The notes below the pieces were generated by a model. That model saw nothing but the letters and a program-made list of their open reading frames with translations, made no database searches and had not been told where the DNA came from. Shown one piece after another: positions 8,972-17,875 of a stretch of 32,192 bases of DNA. This DNA is from Candidatus Rifleibacteriota bacterium. GTDB taxonomy: Bacteria; Muiribacteriota; Ozemobacteria; Ozemobacterales; Ozemobacteraceae. Numbering within the stretch: the stretch's first letter is position 1; each line of letters begins with the position of its first letter. The stretch lies in assembly GCA_017417215.1 (NCBI GenBank), contig JAFPZP010000037.1:1-32192 (forward strand), in the 5' to 3' direction. A program made the translations under genes and the position numbers.

Positions 8972-10638
8972 TTACTGATATTCAACTAGAAAACTTTCTA
9001 TTCATGCATAAAGCTGATTTAAGCTTTTCCAAAGGTCTGAACGTAATTACTGGTGAAACAGGCGCAGGGAAAAGTGTTCTCTTAGAGGCAGTTAAACTCC
9101 TTCTTGGAAAGAAATCCAGAGCCGGCATTGTTCTTAAAGGACAAAAACAAGCCAAAATCCAGGCAGAATTTAACATAAAAGGTCAGACCATGCTTCAGAA
9201 TTACTTAGAAGAAGCTGGCTTCAATAATGAAGAAGACCCCGATACTCTTTCTATAACCCGAACCTTTAAAGAAGACAGCAATGGGCGTGTGTTGGTAAAC
9301 GGCTTAATCACAACCTCTTCTTTACTAAAAGGTATTGGTCCATATTTGATGGAAATACATGGGCAAAATGAGCATCAAACTCTTCTAGACCCTGCAACCC
9401 AGCGAGAACTTCTTGACAAAACAGGTGGCAGCGCTTTTCACGAAAAGTTAGATAAACTTAAAAAAGTATATAAAGAAAAACAGGCTCTTGAAGAAAAATT
9501 AGAAGAACTTGAAAACAAAAGCCAACATGCTGCTGAACGTATTGAAGAACTTGAAGCCATAAAAAAAGATTTAGACGAACTGAATCTTTCAGACCCAAAC
9601 GAAGAAGACGAACTTAAAGAAACCCTTAAAAAGCTTTCCAATTCAGAACAGATTATCAATGCTCTTCAAGGAAGTCTTTCTTGTCTAGCAGGTTCAGATG
9701 AAGTTTCTGGTGCTACAATGCTGGCATATAAAGCTTCTGAAATGCTTAGGAAAGTCGCCGATTATGATTCCGATATAGAAGATTATTATAAACGCATTAC
9801 AGATTTATATTACGAATTAAAATCTCTGGAATCAGACGTAGAAGCAAAAGCTGAAAATTCTGACCTAGACCCCGAAAAACTATTTGAAATACAAGCCAGA
9901 CTTTCTGAAATACAAAGAATTTGTCGCAAATACTCTACAGATTTTGCCGGTCTTTTTGAATTGAATGAAAACTGTGATAATGAGCTTTCCGAACTTACAG
10001 AACCAGACCAAAGTAAGAACAAAATTCTTAAAGAGCTTGAACAAATTAATAAAGAGTTTGATAGCATTGTTTCTGAAGTAACAAAAGATAGAATTAAACT
10101 TGCTCAGAATTTGAATAAAAGTGTTTCAAAAGAAATGGAACATCTTGGATTTAATTCAGCTATTTTTGAAGCAAGATTACAGCCTATTGAGCCTACCTCT
10201 CACGGAGCAGAAAACATAGAGTTTTATGTTTCTCTCAACCCAGGTGCCCCAGGAGGACCCTTAAGAAAAATAGCATCAGGCGGTGAATTGTCTCGTGTTG
10301 CTTTGGCAATAAAAAAGGTTCTTGCTAACAGCGATAAATTACCGACTCTGGTATTCGACGAAATAGATACAGGTATTGGTGGTAAAACAGCAGAAGCTGT
10401 AGCAGATAGTCTTAGAAGTCTTGGAGAACAAAAGCAGGTTCTACTTGTTACCCATCTACATCAAATCGCCAAAGAAGGCACTCATCATTTTACTGTTACC
10501 AAATCAGTTGTAGACAATCAGACAGAAGTTAATATCAACCGTGTCGAAGGCGAAAACAGAGTTGAAGAACTTGCCAGAATGCTTGGCAGAACAGATGAAG
10601 ACGGTCTTACTTTTGCCCGCTCTCTGTTAAAACAATAA
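8968..10638 (+). CDS. recN: DNA repair ATPase RecN
   Basis: SMC-like ATPase of recombinational double-strand break repair, cytosolic and nucleoid-associated. 556 residues, normal for the family. The ATG at 8968 is chosen over the in-frame ATG at 8911, which lies inside the spoIID-like gene, because AGGAGA lies just upstream and the protein then begins MITDIQLENF, as RecN proteins do. Walker A is GETGAGKS (29-36). EIHGQNEHQTLLDP follows, then a coiled-coil arm rich in Glu and Lys (about 150-390). The ABC signature SGGELSR is at 437-443 and Walker B has Asp464-Glu465 in LVFDEIDTGIGG. It overlaps the upstream gene by 4 bp (ATGA), a sign of translational coupling. Confidence 0.96.
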   Translation: MITDIQLENFLFMHKADLSFSKGLNVITGETGAGKSVLLEAVKLLLGKKSRAGIVLKGQKQAKIQAEFNIKGQTMLQNYLEEAGFNNEEDPDTLSITRTFKEDSNGRVLVNGLITTSSLLKGIGPYLMEIHGQNEHQTLLDPATQRELLDKTGGSAFHEKLDKLKKVYKEKQALEEKLEELENKSQHAAERIEELEAIKKDLDELNLSDPNEEDELKETLKKLSNSEQIINALQGSLSCLAGSDEVSGATMLAYKASEMLRKVADYDSDIEDYYKRITDLYYELKSLESDVEAKAENSDLDPEKLFEIQARLSEIQRICRKYSTDFAGLFELNENCDNELSELTEPDQSKNKILKELEQINKEFDSIVSEVTKDRIKLAQNLNKSVSKEMEHLGFNSAIFEARLQPIEPTSHGAENIEFYVSLNPGAPGGPLRKIASGGELSRVALAIKKVLANSDKLPTLVFDEIDTGIGGKTAEAVADSLRSLGEQKQVLLVTHLHQIAKEGTHHFTVTKSVVDNQTEVNINRVEGENRVEELARMLGRTDEDGLTFARSLLKQ

Positions 10639-10656
10639 AAATACAGGGTGGTTTCT

Positions 10657-11415
10657 TTGCTCAGATTAGATAAATTTTTGGCAGACGTTGGAGTCGGCAC
10701 CAGAAGCGAAGTAAAAAAACTGCTTAAACAGGGCCTTGTTACAATAAACGGACAGACTGTCAGAGATTCTTCAACAAAAGTTAATCCAGAAACAGACAAA
10801 GTAACTTTTAAAGGGCAAGAATTATTATACCAAGAGTTCCGTTATTATATGCTCAATAAACCAGCCGGTTGCGTCAGTGCTACTAAAGATGGACTTAGCC
10901 AGACTGTAATAGAATTCTTAAAAGGCGAACCCACCAGAGATTTATTCCCTGTAGGTCGCTTAGACAAAGATACTGAGGGTCTTCTTCTTATAACCAATGA
11001 CGGAATGCTTGCTCATAACCTTCTCTCTCCAAAGAAACACGTAGATAAAACCTATATTGCCTATGTAAATAAGCCTCTTGATGATGAACAACTTGGTCTG
11101 TTTAAAACAGGCTTAGATATAGGTGACGAAACCCCTACTCTGCCTGCAGAAATAGATGAAGCCTCAGAGCAGGATATAACAAAAAATCTAGAAAAAGCTT
11201 CTATAAGCAAAGATATTATCAGCTATTCTGCTGTATATAATGTAGTCTTGAAAGAGGGGCGCTACCACCAGATAAAGAGAATGTTTGAGCATTTCAATTC
11301 AACTGTTGTCTACCTCAAACGCTTATCTATGGGAAACCTGAAATTAGACTCCCAGCTTTTGCCAGGTAGTTACCGCCCACTCACCCTTGAAGAAATCAGT
11401 TCTTTAAAAAATTAG
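10657..11415 (+). CDS. rsuA: RsuA/RluB-family rRNA pseudouridine synthase
   Basis: Isomerises a uridine in rRNA to pseudouridine. About 252 residues: an S4 RNA-binding domain (about 2-60, LRLDKFLADVGVGTRSEVKKL split as LRLDKFLADVG and VGTRSEVKKL) followed by the catalytic domain with GRLDKDTEGLLLITNDG, in which Asp103 is the expected catalytic aspartate, and GRYHQIKRMFEHF near the C-terminus. I favour TTG at 10657 because GGGTGG (10646-10651) lies 5 nt upstream; a GTG at 10648, three codons earlier in the same frame, is the alternative. The LDKDTEGLLL and SPKKHVDKTY pattern is closer to RsuA (16S U516) than RluB (23S), but that split is uncertain. It is the last gene of the unit and is closed by a terminator 2 bp after the stop codon. 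Confidence 0.88.
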   Translation: MLRLDKFLADVGVGTRSEVKKLLKQGLVTINGQTVRDSSTKVNPETDKVTFKGQELLYQEFRYYMLNKPAGCVSATKDGLSQTVIEFLKGEPTRDLFPVGRLDKDTEGLLLITNDGMLAHNLLSPKKHVDKTYIAYVNKPLDDEQLGLFKTGLDIGDETPTLPAEIDEASEQDITKNLEKASISKDIISYSAVYNVVLKEGRYHQIKRMFEHFNSTVVYLKRLSMGNLKLDSQLLPGSYRPLTLEEISSLKN

Positions 11416-11419
11416 GTAA

Positions 11420-11448
11420 AAAAAAGCTCCCATAAAGGGAGCTTTTTT
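11420..11448. terminator. Bidirectional rho-independent terminator
   Basis: AAAAAAGCTCCC (11420-11431) pairs with GGGAGCTTTTTT (11437-11448) around the loop ATAAA. It lies between the convergent rsuA-like gene and the last pilT-like gene, and has T-tracts suitable for both directions. Confidence 0.9.
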
Positions 11449-11460
11449 ATTGCAAACAAA

Positions 11461-12516
11461 TCAGGACATTGTGCTCTTATAGTATTCTAAGAAAGCATCG
11501 GCAGCAGATTTTTCCAATTCGCCTTTTGCTATCTTTTCTGCAACAGAACCAGGTCTTCCCTTATCTGTATCGAAAAGAATACTTCCTGAACCTGCTGTGT
11601 TAATATTATTTCTTATCTGAGCATACTTACCCATTGCTATAATACCTGCAGAATTCTTATTTGGAATAAGTATTTCATGAACAGGAACTCTTCTACCTGT
11701 TGAATTAGTGATTAAAGCCTGTGAGCATACAGCTAACAAGTTTTCAGATAAAACAATATTAACGTATTCTCTATAGCTTTCAGGGAATGAGAGAACAAAT
11801 TTTTCCAAAGTACTAGTTATTCCAAGATTCTGCATACATAAAATAACTAAATGCCCACCGGCAACGTATTCTATTATGTTTTTGAAAGGAATATCACGTT
11901 TTAAATCGCCTATAACCAAAGTATCTACATCCATACGTTTAGCAAAGTTAATTCCCTGTTCAATCATATAGATATCTTTTGAGAACTGGCGCTGAGAAAT
12001 AATACATTCCTTTGGCTGATAATAGTATTCTATTGGGTCTTCAATAACAAGTACATGACGACGGAACTTATTATTCATGTATTCTACAAGAGCTGCCATT
12101 GAAGTTGAAATACCAGAACGAGCAGGACCTGAAAGAATAAAAAGACCTTTTGCAGAACTAAGCAAAGATGCAGCAGATTCTGGGAAGCCTATTTCCATTA
12201 AACTCGGAGCTGTATTATTTACAATCTTTATATAAGCAATAGGTTTCTGCTGAGAATGAAACATTGACAATCTGAAATTACAAGGTGGCTTTCCAAAATG
12301 ATTTACTTCGTAAACACCTATTCTTTCAAATTTTGCAATCTCATCTTTAGTTAACAATTCAGACTGCAAATCTTTCATGTCATCTTCTACTAAGGCAGGA
12401 AAATCCATCGGCTTTAAAGCATTATTCTTACGCATAAGAGGCTTAGAACCAATCTTCATATGCAGTTCATTTCCACCAGATTCAAATACTTTTTCTATCA
12501 ATAATTTAATATCCAT
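11461..12516 (-). CDS. Degenerate PilT-like protein, predicted pseudo-ATPase (pilT4)
   Basis: 351 residues, the full PilT length, and clearly PilT-derived (NELHMKIGSKP near the N-terminus, VIEDPIEYYYQP in the Asp box, GHLVILCMQN in the His box). Key residues are changed. Walker A reads GPARSGIST (130-138), with Ile136 in place of the essential lysine and Arg in place of the central Gly. The Walker B glutamate is Asp204 (VIGDLKRD). The second His-box histidine is Gln229. Glu159-Asp160 of the Asp box and His222 remain. It should bind or hydrolyse ATP poorly if at all, yet the frame is intact with a strong ribosome binding site (AGAGGTG, 7 nt before the ATG), so it is not a decaying gene. It is last in the pilT cluster, 11 nt after pilT3. 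It may be a structural or regulatory subunit of a retraction motor. Confidence 0.88.
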   Translation of the reverse strand: MDIKLLIEKVFESGGNELHMKIGSKPLMRKNNALKPMDFPALVEDDMKDLQSELLTKDEIAKFERIGVYEVNHFGKPPCNFRLSMFHSQQKPIAYIKIVNNTAPSLMEIGFPESAASLLSSAKGLFILSGPARSGISTSMAALVEYMNNKFRRHVLVIEDPIEYYYQPKECIISQRQFSKDIYMIEQGINFAKRMDVDTLVIGDLKRDIPFKNIIEYVAGGHLVILCMQNLGITSTLEKFVLSFPESYREYVNIVLSENLLAVCSQALITNSTGRRVPVHEILIPNKNSAGIIAMGKYAQIRNNINTAGSGSILFDTDKGRPGSVAEKIAKGELEKSAADAFLEYYKSTMS

Positions 12517-12527
12517 GGTTTCACCTC

Positions 12528-13574
12528 TTAGCTCAAATTAATATTTGCTTTATCTATAGCAAATTCCATAGCAGTTTTTTGAGTAATCATGCGTTTTCTT
12601 ATCAGATTTCTAAGTTGGCTATCAAAAGTTCTCATGCCATTAGACTCATTTTGAGCTTGAATAGTTCTGAACATACTCAAATTATCATTCTTAATCAGAG
12701 CCTTCATTTGTATTGTATTGATGAAAATATCAAAAATAACCTTTCTGCCAGAATTATCAGCCAATGGAACCAAACGCTGACTTATAATCATTTTCAAATG
12801 TGAAGATATTCTTTGTCTTAGATTATCACGTTCATCTGGAGCTCTTAGATTAATTAAACGTTCGATAATCTGGAGAGAATCACCGCCTTCTGTAGCGGCA
12901 ATTACGGTACAACCTGATTCACAAAGATTCAAAGCCTGATTTAAAGCATCTGAATAAACAATAGAGTCTGTTACTACTACATCGGGATCAACTCTATATG
13001 CTTCACATAACCCAGTGTAAAAATTAGAGATATCTACAGGAATACTTCTTTGAATAAAAGCAGCTCTATCGTCTTCGTAAACAAATTCGACAGGATTTTC
13101 TATTGTATAAATGCTTCTTTCAAAATTATGATTCATATAATTTAATATAGAAGCTATAGTTGTAGATTTCCCTTCACATGAAGGACTTCCTACTAAGATT
13201 AAGCCAGAATGCTGAAAAAGGAACTTTTTCTGCATTTCATTAATGCCTAAGTCTTCTAATTCAATAAATTTATTGCTTATAACTCTTAAAGAAACTGCAA
13301 AACGACCTCGTTCAAAAAAGACAGAAAATCTTAAACGGCCTATTCCTTCAACATTTTCTGCATAAGTTACCTGACGCTGATGTCCAAGTATTTCTCTAGC
13401 CTTAGGAGTGCTAGTTGAAAGAATGATTTTCTTAATCTGGTCTTCACGAATAATCATATCCAGCTTTTCAAGAACACCATTAACTCGATAAAAAACATGC
13501 TGGTCGGGGAATAAGTGAATATCAGAAACAGCTTTTTCTTTTAACAATTCCCAAATCTTAATTAAATCAGACAT
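12528..13574 (-). CDS. Degenerate PilT-like protein, predicted catalytically dead (pilT3)
   Basis: 348 residues and PilT-like throughout (SDIHLFPDQHVFYRVNG; TIENPVEFVYEDD). Walker A is SPSCEGKST (130-138): Lys136 and Ser137 are kept, but the first and central glycines are Ser and Cys. The Walker B region reads DPDVVVTDSIVY, putting Ser204 where the catalytic glutamate belongs. The Asp-box aspartate is Asn160. Both His-box histidines are gone (Cys222, Glu229). It might bind nucleotide but should not hydrolyse it. The losses are largely different from those in pilT4 next door. AGAGGT precedes the ATG at normal distance. It lies 24 nt after the HEAT-TPR gene and 11 nt before pilT4, so it is cotranscribed. 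The intact length and translation signals argue for a retained function. Confidence 0.88.
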   Translation of the reverse strand: MSDLIKIWELLKEKAVSDIHLFPDQHVFYRVNGVLEKLDMIIREDQIKKIILSTSTPKAREILGHQRQVTYAENVEGIGRLRFSVFFERGRFAVSLRVISNKFIELEDLGINEMQKKFLFQHSGLILVGSPSCEGKSTTIASILNYMNHNFERSIYTIENPVEFVYEDDRAAFIQRSIPVDISNFYTGLCEAYRVDPDVVVTDSIVYSDALNQALNLCESGCTVIAATEGGDSLQIIERLINLRAPDERDNLRQRISSHLKMIISQRLVPLADNSGRKVIFDIFINTIQMKALIKNDNLSMFRTIQAQNESNGMRTFDSQLRNLIRKRMITQKTAMEFAIDKANINLS

Positions 13575-13598
13575 TTTTACCTCTTTAACAATAATTAA

Positions 13599-15749
13599 TT
13601 AGATTCTCTGCAACAGCTCGAGAACATTTTTCAAAACCTGGCTATCAGGCGGCAAAGTCTTGCGTAATCCTTCAAGTACCTGTCTTGAACGTTCGGTATC
13701 TCCTATAGAATAATAACACAAAGCAAGGTGATAAGAAGAAGACAAATCTCTTGGATTAGCTTTTAACCCAGTATTCAAGGAATCAATAGCTTCCTGATAT
13801 CTCTTAATGTTAAAATAAGCTAAACCAAGTGCCCCATAAACCTTAATAATGTTCTTCTTATCGTCACTTTGAATAAAATCTTTCAGTTTAACATAACAAT
13901 CTGCCAATGATTGCCAATCTTTGCGTCTAAAATAAATCTGCCCTAAAAGGATTCCTGCATCAATATGAGAAGGTTTAGCAACAAGAATCTTTTCCAATAA
14001 GTCAGCAGCTTTATTAGGATCGCCAAGATAATAAGCACAATTAGCCAGCATAAATCTAGCATCTAAATCGTGAGGCTTAGACGCAAATACCTTTTCGAAA
14101 CACTGAGAAGCTCTAGAATAATCTTTCGCGAGATAAAACTTCTTGCCTTCAGCAAATACTTCTTCTATGTTTTCCTTAGGAGTAGCAGCCACACTAGAAG
14201 ACAAACCTGCAGAGCCAGATTCAATTTGATTTCCTAAGGCTTCAGTCAATACTCTTGAATAACCATCTGTATTCTGAATAAATGTACCTATATAACCAGC
14301 TACATTTGCCCAAGAAAGCAATTCCTGTTCTCGTTTCTTTTCATCTAAGCCTTCTGCTATAACTTTGAAAACATTCAAATCGCCATTTAACAGTAAAGCT
14401 TCATAATATTCAACGAAAACACTAGCTCTGACTGCACCTAAGAACTTTTTAACCTGATTGAGTTCTTTTACAGCACCTAAATGCCCTAAAGCAGCAATAA
14501 GCCAAGGCATTTCTTCTTCTGGTTCTTTCTTTATTCGTTCATAAATTAAAGGAACAGCCTCATATAAAGCTCTATCGACAATATATTTAAGTAAAACTTC
14601 TATAACAGGTGGGCAATCTTCCTTTTTAAAAGCTTTTAAAATCAAATCATTCGGGAAATCAGCCATTTTTAAAGCACATTCTACAACTTCTCGACGAACC
14701 CACTGATTTTCATCTTCTAATAATGGCTTTATTTCAGTAACACCCACACTGCTTTCTAATGCCATTGCAGCCTTAAGAGCCATTTTTCTAACACCAAAGT
14801 TTTCATCTTCCAAAAGTGTATGAATATATTCATCTCTTTTTTCACATTCAACTCTAGCCAGAACATAAGCAGCAGATCTTCTGGTTGAAGCATCTCTGCT
14901 AACAAGCATACAAGCAATTTCTTCATGAACAGACTTTGGGTCTGCCTTAGATAAAGCTATGCACATATTAGCTCTAACTCTGTTATTTGGGTGTCCGTAA
15001 AATCGTTTAAGTTTTCTTTTAATTTCTGGTCCAGGAATCTTTAACATCGAAATAGCTTCGACGGAATTTGCCTGAATACGTGGATCAAAAGAATCTAAGC
15101 CACTTTCAAATGTTTTTAAAAGTTTTCCTTCAGCAAAAGCAGAAAGAGAAGAAATTATTATTGCCTTAAGTCTGGAATCTCTTATTACTTCAAACTGACC
15201 AACCAAAGCAGGTATTGCTTCCGGGTCTTTCATTTTTGAAAGTATTTCCAAAACGTTAATTACAATCCATTCGTCTGGGTCGTTAAGCAAACTACATAGA
15301 GCCTGAACAACATCTCTGCCACCCATTTTATATAAAGCTCTTGCCGAATAATAACGAACCATTCTGTCTTCATCGTGCAAAAGTTCCATTAGAGTCTTAG
15401 TAGCCATTGGATCGCCTATTTCACCCAATACTCTAACGATTTCTTCTTTATATAAAGAATCAGGATCTTGAAGTCTTTCTATAAGCTTTGCAACTGGGGT
15501 ACTGCTTTTATAATACCCCAAAGCTGTTATAGGTTCTAAATAATCAGGGAACTCATTAAAAGCCTGCATCAAAGTAGGCAAAGATTCATTATCACCTATT
15601 TTCCCTAAGCTTATTAAAGCTTCAAATCTTAACTCATCAGAGGCATCTTCGTTCTTAGTTATAGCCTCTAACCTGTCTGTTACTGCCTTCATTAGTCTTC
15701 GGGCAGTTTTTACATATTTGAATTGCTCTATTTCGTCTATCTGCTTCAT
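13599..15749 (-). CDS. HEAT-repeat/TPR scaffold protein inside the pilT cluster
   Basis: 716 residues, with no signal peptide or membrane segment, so cytosolic. Residues about 25-480 are HEAT or PBS-lyase-type helical repeats with the usual period of about 31 residues, for example DRMVRYYSARALYKMGG, NWVRREV-like units and LEDENFGVRKMALKAA. A linker (about 500-540) leads to C-terminal TPRs (about 545-716), for example GKKFYLAKDYSRASQCFEKV and DARFMLANCAYYLGD. Both modules bind proteins or order complexes; no catalytic motif is seen. The ATG overlaps the stop of pilT2 (ATGA at 15746-15749), and pilT3 follows after 24 nt, so it is translated with two motor genes on each side. I infer a scaffold or regulator of the PilT ATPases. 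A second protein of the same architecture is encoded at 20667-23072. Confidence 0.88.
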   Translation of the reverse strand: MKQIDEIEQFKYVKTARRLMKAVTDRLEAITKNEDASDELRFEALISLGKIGDNESLPTLMQAFNEFPDYLEPITALGYYKSSTPVAKLIERLQDPDSLYKEEIVRVLGEIGDPMATKTLMELLHDEDRMVRYYSARALYKMGGRDVVQALCSLLNDPDEWIVINVLEILSKMKDPEAIPALVGQFEVIRDSRLKAIIISSLSAFAEGKLLKTFESGLDSFDPRIQANSVEAISMLKIPGPEIKRKLKRFYGHPNNRVRANMCIALSKADPKSVHEEIACMLVSRDASTRRSAAYVLARVECEKRDEYIHTLLEDENFGVRKMALKAAMALESSVGVTEIKPLLEDENQWVRREVVECALKMADFPNDLILKAFKKEDCPPVIEVLLKYIVDRALYEAVPLIYERIKKEPEEEMPWLIAALGHLGAVKELNQVKKFLGAVRASVFVEYYEALLLNGDLNVFKVIAEGLDEKKREQELLSWANVAGYIGTFIQNTDGYSRVLTEALGNQIESGSAGLSSSVAATPKENIEEVFAEGKKFYLAKDYSRASQCFEKVFASKPHDLDARFMLANCAYYLGDPNKAADLLEKILVAKPSHIDAGILLGQIYFRRKDWQSLADCYVKLKDFIQSDDKKNIIKVYGALGLAYFNIKRYQEAIDSLNTGLKANPRDLSSSYHLALCYYSIGDTERSRQVLEGLRKTLPPDSQVLKNVLELLQRI

Positions 15750-16783
15750 TCTATAATTTCTTTCATTATATTAGCTATTAATTTCGGGTCAACACGTTCA
15801 TCTTTTATTATTTCTGACAAAGAATCCTTCAAAGTTTTGCATCCATCCTTACGAGCCAGCATCAGAGCAGATTTCAACTGATTAGTTTTCTTTTCTCTAA
15901 TCTGATTACGCATAGCAGAATTCATAATCATTATTTCGTGAGCCATGACGCGTTCTCTCTTATGTAAACTTGGCAAAAGAATCTGAGATATTATTCCAAT
16001 AAGAGACATAGAAATCTGAGTTCTTATTTCTTCGTGTCGGTGTCCTGGAAACATGTTAACAATACGGTCAATTGTCTGAACAGCTCCTACTGTATGTAGG
16101 GTTGAGAATACCAAATGACCCGTTTCTGCGGCAGTCAACACCATTTCAATTGTGTTAACATCACGCATTTCTCCAACTAGAATAACATCCGGGTCTTCAC
16201 GCAGTGCATTCATCAAAGCACTTGAATAGCTGTTAGATGTAACCCCGATTTCACGCTGGGTAAAAATAGATTTCTTTTCTTTATAAACAAATTCTATTGG
16301 GTCTTCAATAGTAATAACATGTCTTGCTGATGTTTTATTTATTTCATTAATAATAGCTGCCAAAGTATGAGTCTTTCCAGAGTTTGCAGGTCCTGTAACA
16401 AGGAAAAGACCACGAGGCATCTGTGCAATTTCTTTAAGAATAGGTGGCAAGCCTAGACTTTCAATAGATGGAACAGTCTGCGGAATAAAGCGGAAAGCAC
16501 CAGACAAACAGCCTCTCTGGGTATAAATACAAGCTCTAACTCTCCATCGGCTTTTATACTGAGTCATAAAATTTGCTTCGAATAATTGTTTTAAATCATT
16601 CTGGTCTTTTATGCTCATCAATGGCAGAAAAAGATTAGGCATTTCCTGAAAAGCCAAAGGTTCTTCGGCAAGAGTAATCAAACGACCGCCCACTCTGATA
16701 ATCGGAGGAGAACCAGCTTTAAGATGTAGGTCAGATGCCTGACGTTCTATTGCTATATCAAAATATCTATGTATTTTAAGCAT
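15746..16783 (-). CDS. pilT: PilT-family retraction ATPase (pilT2, canonical motifs)
   Basis: 345 residues. PilT hexamers power disassembly of type IV pili at the inner membrane and drive twitching. All main motifs are visible: an N-terminal PAS-like part (ASDLHLKAGSPP), Walker A GPANSGKT (131-138, Lys137), Asp box TIEDPIEF (Glu160-Asp161), Walker B DPDVILVGEMRD (Glu205), His box GHLVFSTLHT (His223, His230) and AMRNQIREKK, matching the AIRNLIRE motif typical of PilT. This is the most canonical of the four paralogues. The ribosome binding site is weak (AGAGAG). It starts 17 nt after pilT1 and overlaps the HEAT-TPR gene by 4 bp. Whether it acts on a standard pilus or another filament cannot be told, since no pilin or assembly gene lies nearby. 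Confidence 0.93.
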   Translation of the reverse strand: MLKIHRYFDIAIERQASDLHLKAGSPPIIRVGGRLITLAEEPLAFQEMPNLFLPLMSIKDQNDLKQLFEANFMTQYKSRWRVRACIYTQRGCLSGAFRFIPQTVPSIESLGLPPILKEIAQMPRGLFLVTGPANSGKTHTLAAIINEINKTSARHVITIEDPIEFVYKEKKSIFTQREIGVTSNSYSSALMNALREDPDVILVGEMRDVNTIEMVLTAAETGHLVFSTLHTVGAVQTIDRIVNMFPGHRHEEIRTQISMSLIGIISQILLPSLHKRERVMAHEIMIMNSAMRNQIREKKTNQLKSALMLARKDGCKTLKDSLSEIIKDERVDPKLIANIMKEIIE

Positions 16784-16800
16784 TTTAAAGTTCTCTCTTA

Positions 16801-17868
16801 TTACTTAATTCCTAATAGCTTACGTAAAGCATTTGGATTAGGGGCAGAAGCAAAGGCTTCCTCCTGAGAAACTATATTATCTTTTACTAATTGAGCCAAA
16901 GACATTTCCATGGTCGTCATACCAGCTTCAGAACCAGTTTCTAGATATGACGGCAACATGTGAATTTTCCCTTCTGCTATAAGACTTCTTATACCAGAGG
17001 TATTCAGCAACAATTCAAAAGCAGCAACTCGGCCGCCATTGATTTTTCTAAGCAAAGTCTGAGATACAACTCCTCTTAATACCATAGAGAGTTGCAGTAA
17101 TATCTGATTATGTCTGCTTTCAGGGAAAACGTTTACGATTCTTTCTGCTGTGCTTACAGAAGAATTTGTATGCAAAGTGGCTAAGACAAGTTTGCCTGTT
17201 TCAGCAGCATTTAATGTCAAAGAAATAGTTTCTGGGTCACGCATTTCACCTACGACAACTATATCAGGGTCTTGTCGTAATACGGTTAATAGCCCATCAT
17301 AAAAACTTCTACAATCAACGCCAATTTGTCTTTGGTTAAAAATTGATTGGTCATCTTCAAACTGGTATTCAATTGGGTCTTCTAGAGTAACGACATGCCT
17401 TTTAGCATTTTTATTAACATAGCTCAAATAGCTTGCAAGAGTAGAAGTCTTACCAGCACCCGTTGGACCGGTAATAAGAATTAAACCGTTTGGCTGTTCA
17501 ATAAGTCTTCTAGCCGCCATAGGAAGACCTATTTCATCAAATTCCATTACCCTGTATGGAATAACTCTGAAAACAGCCCCATAGCCGTTTAAATCAGTAT
17601 AAAGATTAACTCTGAAACGACAAACACCTTCTAATGTATAAGCAAAATCAAGCTCATGATTTTTCTTAAACTGTTCTTCCTGTTCAGGGTTAAGCAAAGC
17701 TTCAAGAATTTTGTTAAAATCATTCTTGGTGAATTTGTACCCTTCAACCGGGGTAATATGCCCATCAACTCTGATAGAAGGCGGTTTCCCAATTTTCAGA
17801 TGCAAATCTGAAGCGTTTTGGTCGTAAGTTAACTTTAATAGCCTATATAAACTTTTTTCATCTGCCAT
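16801..17868 (-). CDS. pilT: PilT-family retraction ATPase (pilT1)
   Basis: 355 residues. Motifs: NASDLHLKIGKPPSIRVDG at the N-terminus, Walker A GPTGAGKT (134-141, Lys140), Asp box TLEDPIEYQF (Glu163-Asp164), Walker B DPDIVVVGEMRD (Glu208) and His box GKLVLATLHT. The first His-box histidine is replaced by Lys226 while His233 is kept, a departure from the usual GHLV. GIRSLIAEGK stands where PilT has AIRNLIRE. It is probably an active ATPase, possibly with altered subunit coupling. It is the first gene of the pilT cluster. There is no Shine-Dalgarno, and an extended -10 promoter ends 7 nt before the ATG, so the transcript is likely leaderless. The rsmD stop lies 109 bp upstream. Confidence 0.93.
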   Translation of the reverse strand: MADEKSLYRLLKLTYDQNASDLHLKIGKPPSIRVDGHITPVEGYKFTKNDFNKILEALLNPEQEEQFKKNHELDFAYTLEGVCRFRVNLYTDLNGYGAVFRVIPYRVMEFDEIGLPMAARRLIEQPNGLILITGPTGAGKTSTLASYLSYVNKNAKRHVVTLEDPIEYQFEDDQSIFNQRQIGVDCRSFYDGLLTVLRQDPDIVVVGEMRDPETISLTLNAAETGKLVLATLHTNSSVSTAERIVNVFPESRHNQILLQLSMVLRGVVSQTLLRKINGGRVAAFELLLNTSGIRSLIAEGKIHMLPSYLETGSEAGMTTMEMSLAQLVKDNIVSQEEAFASAPNPNALRKLLGIK

Positions 17869-17875
17869 AATGATT

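Noticed and set aside
11461..13574. Calling pilT3 and pilT4 pseudogenes
   Set aside because: Both have full-length frames without stops or shifts, normal ribosome binding sites and conserved overall PilT architecture. Only catalytic positions are changed, which fits pseudo-enzymes better than decay.
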